Assembly: GCA_021828805.1 (NCBI GenBank)
Contig: JAJZCZ010000011.1
Span: 1 to 37,040 of the forward strand
Direction of reading: 5' to 3'
Length of the DNA: 37,040 bases
Source: Nitrospirota bacterium
GTDB taxonomy: Bacteria > Nitrospirota > Leptospirillia > Leptospirillales > Leptospirillaceae
Made by a program: the position numbers and the translations under genes. The notes below the pieces were generated by a model, which was given only the letters and a program-made list of their open reading frames with translations, ran no database searches and was not told where the DNA came from. Each line of letters starts with the position of its first letter. Position 1 is the stretch's first letter. Positions 31,172 to 37,040 of this stretch are shown piece after piece.

Positions 31172-32512
31172 TTACTTGCCTGCATCCTTGCTGTCGAGAA
31201 TCTTAACCCCTCGAGTGGAGAGTCCGGGGATGAGAACCACCACTGAGGATGTTCCGGAGTTCGCGATGGTCGAGGTAAGGTCGCCGGAGGAGTCCGTTCC
31301 CCCATTGCCCTCTTCAAAGGAGAAGTCCGAGGGGGGAGAGGCCGGGGCCAATCCTGTTGACAGACCGTTTTCGTCACCGGATCCCGTGGCCTGTTCGTTG
31401 GCGATGATGATGTCGATGATCGGTGCCTGAGTCGTTCCCCTGGTGATGGTGGTGATCAGCCCAGGGGTGGGGTTGGGAACCGGGGAAAATGTTGTGGTAG
31501 TCAGCGTTCCTGATCCGTCATCGGAGGTGGTGGTCACGATCGATGTCGTGGTGGTGTCGCTCTCCCCTGAGGTGGAGGGCCCGGGAGTGGGTGATCCGGT
31601 TCCCGGGGAGGATCCGGAGGTCGACAAGGGCGGCGGAGTCCCGGTCTCCCCTGTGGAGCCGGAGAGGGGGGGAGGGGGCGAGGAGCCTAAGTCCGTTTGG
31701 CCGGGTGTCCCGGTGTTGTTTTCCGTCCCCGGTCCCGAAGAGGAAATGGGGTTGGGAGGTGTTTCCTGACCGTCCCGGTTAAAGTTTGCATGGGGATTGG
31801 TGTTTGAGGAATCCGCGTTGGTTACGGAAAGAGAAACGTCTGTTCCCTGGTTTGACTCCGTTCCCGTGGGAGATCCCGAAGAAGACGACGGGGAAGGATC
31901 CTTGGAGTCGGAGGGGGGAGAGGACACGGGATTCTTATCCGAATGGTTTGCGGGCTGGCCAGAATTGTCCGTGTGATCTCCCTGGGCGGGGTGGTTCTGG
32001 GAAACGGTTATCCCCCCAGACTTATTTTTAGAGCCCGGGTCGCTTTTTGAGGATCCCGCGGAAGACGATGAGGATTTCTTTGAATGTTCCGATTCATTCG
32101 ATCCGGTATCGCTTGTCTGCTGCCCCTCTTGCTCTTTACCTGTCTGTCCCTGGGAGGGATGGTCGGTGTTGTCCCGGGTTCCATCATCCTTCTGACCTGT
32201 GTGTTCTCCGTTTTTAGGGAGGGAGGAGAAAGAGTTTTTCGAGTTCTTTATTCCCGTGTAGGAGGCCCAGAGGTTCTTTCCGGAAGGGCCGCCTGTCTGG
32301 GGGGCTCCCGGAGAGTGTAAATGGGGTCCAGGAGACGGAGGAGCCGGTGTATGGGGGAGCTTCCCGGAAGAGCCATTTCCCTGCGGGTGGGGATGTCCCC
32401 AGGCGCCTTTGGGGGTAAGTCCCAGAGAGAGAAGACCGGAAAGAAGAAGTGTCGTGATCCCCGGGAGAAGTTCCTTGACTCTCTTTTTCGCCCCCGTTCG
32501 ACTCTTCTTCAC
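31172..32512 (-). CDS. Secreted low-complexity Ser/Thr/Pro/Gly-rich protein
   Basis: A 446-residue protein from a GTG start (AGGAGAG about 9 bp upstream). It has a basic N-terminus (KKSRTGAKKRVKE), a hydrophobic signal segment (about 14-36) and cleavage near GAWG. The remainder is almost entirely Ser, Thr, Pro, Gly, Asn and Asp, with runs such as SKKSSSSSAGSSKSDPGSKN and TTTTSIVTTT. Only the C-terminal about 90 residues look foldable (APIIDIIIANEQ, TSSVVVLIPGLSTRGVKILD). I recognise no family. It may be a cell-surface or matrix protein. It lies downstream of a TpsB-like outer-membrane protein on the same strand but has its own promoter. Confidence 0.75.
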   Translation of the reverse strand: MKKSRTGAKKRVKELLPGITTLLLSGLLSLGLTPKGAWGHPHPQGNGSSGKLPHTPAPPSPGPHLHSPGAPQTGGPSGKNLWASYTGIKNSKNSFSSLPKNGEHTGQKDDGTRDNTDHPSQGQTGKEQEGQQTSDTGSNESEHSKKSSSSSAGSSKSDPGSKNKSGGITVSQNHPAQGDHTDNSGQPANHSDKNPVSSPPSDSKDPSPSSSSGSPTGTESNQGTDVSLSVTNADSSNTNPHANFNRDGQETPPNPISSSGPGTENNTGTPGQTDLGSSPPPPLSGSTGETGTPPPLSTSGSSPGTGSPTPGPSTSGESDTTTTSIVTTTSDDGSGTLTTTTFSPVPNPTPGLITTITRGTTQAPIIDIIIANEQATGSGDENGLSTGLAPASPPSDFSFEEGNGGTDSSGDLTSTIANSGTSSVVVLIPGLSTRGVKILDSKDAGK

Positions 32513-32584
32513 GCTCTTGTCTCTCCTGACTCATTGGCGTTGAGTGGTCTGTCCGTATAAATCCCGAACAGCTAATCTATGACC

Positions 32585-32613
32585 ATTATTTATGGATTAA
32601 TGTCTGTTGTCAA
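32585..32613 (-). promoter_or_regulatory. Promoter with overlapping operator-like palindrome, for the secreted low-complexity protein
   Basis: On the minus strand: TTGACA (32613-32608), a 17-bp spacer and AATAAT (32590-32585). The -35 lies inside the perfect palindrome CTGTTG-T-CAACAG (32604-32616), which could be a repressor site. The predicted leader is about 65 nt. Confidence 0.65.
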
Positions 32614-32616
32614 CAG

Positions 32617-32640
32617 TAGAATGTTTTTAAAAACATTCTA
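32617..32640. repeat. Perfect 24-bp palindrome nested in a longer inverted repeat
   Basis: Each half is TAGAATGTTTTT read on its own strand. Outside it, GGATTAAT (32594-32601) and ATTAATCC (32643-32650) form a further inverted repeat. It lies between the TpsB-like gene and the low-complexity gene. It could terminate the former (weak U-run) or be a protein-binding site. Confidence 0.7.
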
Positions 32641-32673
32641 AGATTAATCCAATCCGGAATATTTTTATATTTT

Positions 32674-34938
32674 TTAATACTTAAGGGCAATTGAGAGCCA
32701 TCCCTGAACGGGAATTTCTCCCTGGGAAATGTTTCCCCCTGACATTGCCGGAAGGGACGGGCCCAGAGCGGCCAGAGGAAGCCCCCCCACCGGAACAGCC
32801 ACATCAAGCTTGATGTAAAAATGAGCCGCATTCAGGAATGCTTCGACGCCGGGGCCCATGGCCCCATAAGATCCAGCCGGTCCCCAGACTTCTCCTGCAT
32901 CGTAAAAGAGGGAGTTGGAGAGCTCTCCCCATCTTGTCGGATCGGTTCGTGAAAAACTTAACGTGGCGCTGTCGAGGTTGTTGCCGAAGAGGGAGGCGGT
33001 GGGAAGGGCCCGGACATTTCCCATGCCCCCCAGGGTGGCCTGCAGCATGGGGTCAAGAAGCCCTCCGGCCCCTTGCTGGTCCACTGTGTTCACAAGGAGA
33101 GCATATTTTTTTGAAAGGCGCACCTTCATCGACCCGGAAAGGTCTGTATAGTCCCGGAAGCCGGTTGTGGTGTTAAGAAAACCCGTTGCCGGACTGGACC
33201 CAATCCCCTGAAAGAGGTCATAGACGGTTGTTGAGAGATCGATACTGAAGGCCACTGTAGAGCGGTTGAGAAAGCCGTTGATGTCCAATGTGGCGCCGGG
33301 GATCTGGCGAAGATTCTGGGAGGCCGGAGAGTAGGTATCCTGGAAGGCCTTCCAGAAGATCATCTCTTTGACCATAAGGGTTCTGTCCGGGAGTTCCGTA
33401 ATGGCCTGCTGGTTCCAGAAATCTCCCCCATAGCTGTCTCCCGCAATCCCCAGTGCGGCCTGTTGCGCGGCATTGGGGCCCTGTCCCCAGGGGGCATACC
33501 CCCGCCCGATGACATAGTTCATGGCAACCAGGTCGGTTCCGACTCTCCGGGTCAGTGACAGCGGTGCCGAGTAGGAGAGGGTGCCTGAGTTTAATCCCCC
33601 GAAGCTAGTGGAGGCATTCAGGCTCAGAAGCCCGCCGGCGGTTCCGGCATTGTTGATAACACCGGTGAAGGTGGGAACCACCGCACCGGTGGGAGCGTAT
33701 CCATAATTGTCGACCTCAATCTGGGACCCCGAGAGGAGGGGAGCCGGGGAGATATGAAGGAGAAGATTTTCAAACTCAGGACCCGCGACCGGCGGGGCGA
33801 TCTCCTGGGAGCGGGGGACGACGGGATCATTCTCAAAGGTTTGCGGGGAGGGCTGGGCGTTGAGGATGGATCCGGAGTCTTCTGTGGAGGTCTCATGGAG
33901 GTTGAGCTTCCGGGGGAGGGGCTCCGACTCCCCGATCCGGGCGCTGTCAACGAGGGCATTACGGATATTACGAAGAAGCTTGACCGGGACCAGAACGTGG
34001 TAGGTGTTCTGGGAGGCGATCGTGACTGTCATGGGCCGCCAGAAAATATTCTCCGAGTGGCGGGCCACATGAAGGGCGATGGCCTGGGCGAAGGGATTTT
34101 TCATGTCGAAGACGAGGTTGGCGACGTAGAGCAGGATGCTTCGCCTGATGAGCCGCATCCAGTGGGGGCTTTCGGTGTGGATCACGAAACGGATTCCCCG
34201 GGCGTAGCCATGGGCGGCGTCGAAATGTACGCTTTTGGGATGGATGACGGAGGAGAAGATCGCATCTGCCCGCTTGAACCCGGGGATCTGGCTGACCTGG
34301 TAGAGTTCCGCTGCAAGGGAGGCGGAATCCATGAGTCTGTTGTCCGGAAGGGGAATGAATCTCTTGAGAAGATGACGTTGTGCGGGAGACCCCCCTTTGT
34401 AGGCGATGGCCCCTACCCGATAGTCGAGGTGCCCGTTCCTGACCGCTGCAAGAAGACGCTCTTCGATCCGGTTCAGCATGTGGCGGGAGACCCGGATTTT
34501 ATAAAGGGCGGGAGACTGCCGGATAACTTTAAGGTGCATCTCGTCATTTCCAAGAAAGCGGATGGTCGTATCAAGAATAGCGAACTCTTCCATCGTCGGA
34601 TGCGGGTAAATCTTCTTGGCGACAATGGCGGCCACATTTCGACGGAATGTCTCGCGCCAGTTCCTTTTCGTGACCTTTACGGAAAAAATTTTTCCGTGAG
34701 AAAACCGAAGAAATGTGGGCAGGGAGCGCGGGGTCTTCGGGGAAGGCGAGGGAATTATTGGCTGACAGGTTGAGGGAGAGAGTCCTTTGACATTCGGCGG
34801 GCAGGGCAGGGTCTGATCCACCGGGTCCGCGTATGCCGAAGGGGAAAAAAGCAAAAGAAACGAAAGAAAAAAGCCAAGGGTGAGCGGCAGTCCTGGAAAA
34901 AAGGGGGACGGAGAGTACGCTGCCGGGTCTTTCCTCAT
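32674..34938 (-). CDS. TpsB/ShlB-FhaC-like outer-membrane protein
   Basis: A 754-residue protein with a signal peptide (hydrophobic about 18-35, cleavage near YADP). A soluble region resembles POTRA domains (LYQVSQIPGFKRADAIFSSV, about 212-231). The barrel-start motif VDNYGYAPTG (409-418) is followed by alternating strands such as SLNASTSFGGLNSGTLSYSA and GTDLVAMNYVIGR, to the end WLSIALKY. This is the layout of two-partner-secretion transporters. Unusually, about 170 residues separate the POTRA-like segment from the barrel motif. The ATG overlaps the stop of a 34-codon ORF by 4 bp. Its substrate could be the downstream secreted protein, but that lacks a recognisable TPS domain. Confidence 0.72.
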   Translation of the reverse strand: MRKDPAAYSPSPFFPGLPLTLGFFLSFLLLFSPSAYADPVDQTLPCPPNVKGLSPSTCQPIIPSPSPKTPRSLPTFLRFSHGKIFSVKVTKRNWRETFRRNVAAIVAKKIYPHPTMEEFAILDTTIRFLGNDEMHLKVIRQSPALYKIRVSRHMLNRIEERLLAAVRNGHLDYRVGAIAYKGGSPAQRHLLKRFIPLPDNRLMDSASLAAELYQVSQIPGFKRADAIFSSVIHPKSVHFDAAHGYARGIRFVIHTESPHWMRLIRRSILLYVANLVFDMKNPFAQAIALHVARHSENIFWRPMTVTIASQNTYHVLVPVKLLRNIRNALVDSARIGESEPLPRKLNLHETSTEDSGSILNAQPSPQTFENDPVVPRSQEIAPPVAGPEFENLLLHISPAPLLSGSQIEVDNYGYAPTGAVVPTFTGVINNAGTAGGLLSLNASTSFGGLNSGTLSYSAPLSLTRRVGTDLVAMNYVIGRGYAPWGQGPNAAQQAALGIAGDSYGGDFWNQQAITELPDRTLMVKEMIFWKAFQDTYSPASQNLRQIPGATLDINGFLNRSTVAFSIDLSTTVYDLFQGIGSSPATGFLNTTTGFRDYTDLSGSMKVRLSKKYALLVNTVDQQGAGGLLDPMLQATLGGMGNVRALPTASLFGNNLDSATLSFSRTDPTRWGELSNSLFYDAGEVWGPAGSYGAMGPGVEAFLNAAHFYIKLDVAVPVGGLPLAALGPSLPAMSGGNISQGEIPVQGWLSIALKY

Positions 34939-35039
34939 GAGCTCCGAAGCCTGAATCTGTGCAGGAGTCTGTCGTTAGGGGGGAAGGGGTGGCGAAGGCG
35001 GCACGGCGGCGTTTCTCTCCCAGGAAGCGGGGGAGTCAT
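34935..35039 (-). CDS. 34-residue coupled ORF upstream of the TpsB-like gene
   Basis: Starts ATGACTCCC, inside the stop of the preceding 21-codon ORF (ATGA overlap), and ends in an ATGA overlap with the TpsB-like start. The peptide (MTPPLPGRETPPCRLRHPFP followed by an Arg-rich end) has no known family. AAAGGA lies about 11 bp before its ATG. It probably serves to couple translation; whether the peptide itself matters is unknown. Confidence 0.4.
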   Translation of the reverse strand: MTPPLPGRETPPCRLRHPFPPNDRLLHRFRLRSS

Positions 35040-35101
35040 GTGCGAGGGATTCCTTTCACAGGCATTGGCGGAAAAAGAAGAGAGAAAAGCGTGTGACGCA
35101 T
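35036..35101 (-). CDS. 21-residue leader ORF
   Basis: AAGGAG stands 5 bp before the ATG at 35101, the best ribosome site in this leader. The peptide MRHTLFSLLFPPMPVKGIPR-T has a short hydrophobic stretch. Its stop overlaps the start of the next mini-ORF (ATGA). It is probably a leader peptide feeding ribosomes into the TpsB-like gene. Confidence 0.45.
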   Translation of the reverse strand: MRHTLFSLLFPPMPVKGIPRT

Positions 35102-35171
35102 CGGTGCTCCTTGGGGGGTGGAATCCGGCTTGAAGTAGTGGACAAGACAATAAAAAATAAGAATTTCCTTA

Positions 35172-35200
35172 ATTTTATCCTGCCTTAGGTCAAGACTCAA
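35172..35200 (-). promoter_or_regulatory. Promoter of the leader ORFs and TpsB-like gene
   Basis: On the minus strand: TTGAGT (35200-35195), a 17-bp spacer and TAAAAT (35177-35172). The predicted start lies about 65 nt before the leader ORF. Confidence 0.6.
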
Positions 35201-35675
35201 CCGGAAAAATTGAGAGTAAGAAAAAAATGGTAGAAAATGCATCTTGAGTGTGAAAGCGTCGGTATATTTTTAATGTAAGAAGATTAAAATCATTATTTTT
35301 ATTAATTTTTTTATAGGTAAAACTTCAGAGAATAAGGATAGGGCGTCATCCGGTCTAAAATATTACCATGTGAAGGAGGAACCCGGACCTCATGACTCGC
35401 TGATAAGTGGAGTTTTTGAGGTTTTTTACGGAGATTTCAAAGAAATCTTCTTTTGTTTTCAAACAATATAAATTATTGTGTGCAAAGAAAATTATTTTTA
35501 TTGTTACTGTTCTTGGACCTTTACGGGGGAGAAAATTTCAAAAGACTTGAGAGGAGAGACTATCTTTTTTTATTTTCTTGTTTTATCCTGTCTCCGAAAG
35601 ACGGGTTGAACTTTTAACACATCTCTCCCACAGGTTGCAGCAAGACTCACTCACCTTTCTTCAAGGAGATCGTTC
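35201..35675. other. AT-rich divergent intergenic region upstream of HU
   Basis: No gene is supported. It is strongly AT-rich (long T and A runs around 35280-35320 and 35440-35510), and several weak -10-like hexamers precede HU (for example TATTTT near 35571), none with a good -35. AAGGAG near 35664 is the HU ribosome site. Confidence 0.4.
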
Positions 35676-35972
35676 ATGAACAAAACGGAGCTCATCGAAA
35701 AGGTCGCAAAGTCTTCCAAGCTTTCCAAGAAGGATGTTCACGCGGTTGTTGACGGATTCCTCAAGTCTATCGAAGCTTCAATGAAGAAGGGCGAAAAGGT
35801 CACGATCGTTGGATTCGGAACCTTCGGAACCGTCTCCCGCAAAGCCCGGACTGGCCGCAATCCGAAGACTGGCAAAGAGATCAAGATTGCCGCCAAGACC
35901 GCTCCGAAGTTCTCCCCTGGAAAGGCTCTTCGTGAGTCCGTGAACTCCAAGGCGGCTCCCAAGAAGAAGTAG
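35676..35972 (+). CDS. hup: HU-family nucleoid DNA-binding protein
   Basis: A 98-residue histone-like protein that bends and compacts DNA as a dimer. It has the classic N-terminal helices (MNKTELIEKVAKSSKLSKKD), the core KVTIVGFGTFGTVSRKARTG and the DNA-binding arm RNPKTGKEIKI with the intercalating Pro. The C-terminus carries a short lysine tail (AAPKKK). AAGGAG precedes the ATG. It is monocistronic, followed by a terminator. Confidence 0.96.
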   Translation: MNKTELIEKVAKSSKLSKKDVHAVVDGFLKSIEASMKKGEKVTIVGFGTFGTVSRKARTGRNPKTGKEIKIAAKTAPKFSPGKALRESVNSKAAPKKK

Positions 35973-36012
35973 TTTTAGTCGGCGCCTTCCTTCACAGGAA
36001 AATGGTTCCCTC

Positions 36013-36040
36013 GGGCGAAGCTGTAAGGCTTCGCCCTTTT
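36013..36040 (+). terminator. Rho-independent terminator of hup
   Basis: GGGCGAAGC (36013-36021), loop TGTAAG, GCTTCGCCC (36028-36036), then TTTT. Confidence 0.9.
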
Positions 36041-36134
36041 ACTTTCTTCCTCGCATTGCCTTCACATCGCCCTCTCTTTTCTCTATTGCTTCTCCGTCCT
36101 TGTTTTCAGCTTCTCTTTCCTCAATTTTTCCCTC

Positions 36135-37040
36135 TCATTCTTTTCCGGGTGACTCAGGCGCTCTTCCCGGGCTTGCCAAGTCTTGCCTTTCCTTCTCCTT
36201 GCTTTCTTCTTCCTCGTGTTCCACAAGCTCTTGAGCGCTCCGTGCTTGAGGGAGGAGGCGGGAAAGCACCACGTAGGAGCCCACAGTGATCAGGATGGAC
36301 GGAATAGTCAGTCCTGTCCGGGCAACCAGTGCCGGCCAGAAATGAGAGGCTAAATAGTAGAAGAGAGAGCCGCAGACCAGGGAGATCCATCCGGCAAGAT
36401 TGGCCTTTCGTGGCTGCCAGTAAGGGGTGGTCTCCGGTAGGGGAGGCGTTTCTGGCGTTTTACCTCGGGACATCAGATAGGCCTCGGCTAAGACAAGGCT
36501 CCACAAGGGAATGAAGAGACCGCCGATCGCTGTCAGAAAGTCCGTGAAAAAACCGATGAAGCTTCCGAAGAAGAGGGGGATAAAGGCGGTGAAGATCTGA
36601 AGGGCTGAGACGATGGCCAGGGCTTTGAAGGGCTCAGGGGCCTTTTTTTTTGAGATCAGGGAGAGAAGCCCCATGCCGGCGCCGTAGAGGTTGCTGGCGC
36701 TTACGCTGACGCAGGAGAGGAAGATGACGGAGAGGGCAACCCAGGAAAGTCCCATGCGTTCCATGAGACGGGAGGGATCGCTGTCGTCGGCTGTCAGGTG
36801 TCCGGTGGCCAGCCCAAGTCCGACCACGGCCATGGCTCCCACCATGACAAACCAGGCCTGACCGGCCCAGAGCCCCAGCCATGAGCCGAAGAAGGCTCCT
36901 TTTTCTGTTTTTGAGAATCGGCCAAAGTCTCCCACCTGGAGCCAGGTCCAGACATTAATAAAGGAGATGTCAAAGAGACGGAGGGGGGAGAAGGGGGCGG
37001 AGGAAGGAGGGGGAGGAGAAAGCAGGGGGGTGATCCCAGA
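36135..37040 (-). CDS. NCS1-type (purine/cytosine-like) permease, C-terminal part
   Basis: The frame stays open to the right edge of the window, so the N-terminus is missing; 301 residues are visible. WTWLQVGDFGRFSKTEKGAF followed by FGSWLGLWAGQAWFVMVGAM resembles the mid-protein signature of NCS1 transporters (D-x-x-R-F). About seven further hydrophobic segments follow (for example LSWVALSVIFLSCVSVSASN, ALQIFTAFIPLFFGSFIGFF, ILITVGSYVVLSRLL), then an acidic cytoplasmic tail of about 35 residues. The substrate (nucleobase, allantoin, thiamine-like) cannot be set. GTG at 36935 is internal, not the start. Confidence 0.75.
   Translation of the reverse strand, partial: SGITPLLSPPPPSSAPFSPLRLFDISFINVWTWLQVGDFGRFSKTEKGAFFGSWLGLWAGQAWFVMVGAMAVVGLGLATGHLTADDSDPSRLMERMGLSWVALSVIFLSCVSVSASNLYGAGMGLLSLISKKKAPEPFKALAIVSALQIFTAFIPLFFGSFIGFFTDFLTAIGGLFIPLWSLVLAEAYLMSRGKTPETPPLPETTPYWQPRKANLAGWISLVCGSLFYYLASHFWPALVARTGLTIPSILITVGSYVVLSRLLPQARSAQELVEHEEEESKEKERQDLASPGRAPESPGKE

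Noticed and set aside
35371-35472. GTG-started 33-codon ORF upstream of HU
   Set aside because: Low-complexity, AT-rich, no domain; the AAGGAGG lies inside the frame rather than before its start.
1-37040. CRISPR arrays and rRNA genes
   Set aside because: No regularly spaced direct repeats or rRNA-like stretches were seen on either strand.

Overview
The window reads as chromosome of a chemolithoautotrophic, probably acidophilic bacterium of the Leptospirillum (Nitrospirota) kind. That placement is inference: it rests on moderately high GC, frequent GTG/TTG starts, a DAB-type inorganic-carbon transporter, an isocitrate dehydrogenase in a CO2-handling context, a c-heme membrane protein and sigma-54 control. 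No rRNA or other phylogenetic marker is present to prove it. Two tRNA genes (Arg-CCU, Gly-GCC) are present. No CRISPR array was seen.

Layout. 1-2930: a forward unit with a ribbon-helix-helix protein, a coiled-coil protein, a four-helix membrane protein and a secreted VWA-like protein, ended by a strong terminator; I do not recognise it as a named system. 2909-6750 (reverse): zinc-independent MDR oxidoreductase, DUF985 cupin, HAD hydrolase and phosphoglucomutase. 7052-14593 (forward): a tightly packed, mostly overlapping housekeeping operon (thioredoxin-like protein, NAD synthetase, ribBA, ribH, nusB, an unknown protein, purB, purC, purS), followed by a membrane protein with a periplasmic CxxCH heme motif and a terminator. 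16167-17560: isoaspartyl peptidase/asparaginase, a 57-residue zinc-ribbon protein and tRNA-Arg. 17790-18030: an IS256-family transposase stump.

18081-27598 is the most interesting part. A forward transcription unit encodes isocitrate dehydrogenase and, as a separate gene, what looks like the C-terminal domain that is fused to the enzyme in Thermus-type isocitrate dehydrogenases. Facing it is a reverse operon dabB-dabA-histidine kinase-NtrC-type regulator in which all neighbours share 4-bp ATGA overlaps. Both units carry a well-spaced -24/-12 sigma-54 promoter, and roughly 100-125 bp upstream of each lies the same 17-bp motif (ATGTGCGAAWWTACACT) in the same orientation. This suggests that the encoded two-component system controls both bicarbonate/CO2 accumulation and a CO2-consuming (reductive TCA) step.

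27776-37040: GNAT acetyltransferase, tRNA-Gly, a secreted beta-propeller protein, an arsenate-reductase-like LMW-PTP, a secreted low-complexity Ser/Thr/Pro/Gly protein, a TpsB/ShlB-like outer-membrane protein preceded by two coupled mini-ORFs, an HU DNA-binding protein, and the C-terminal part of an NCS1-type permease that runs off the right edge.
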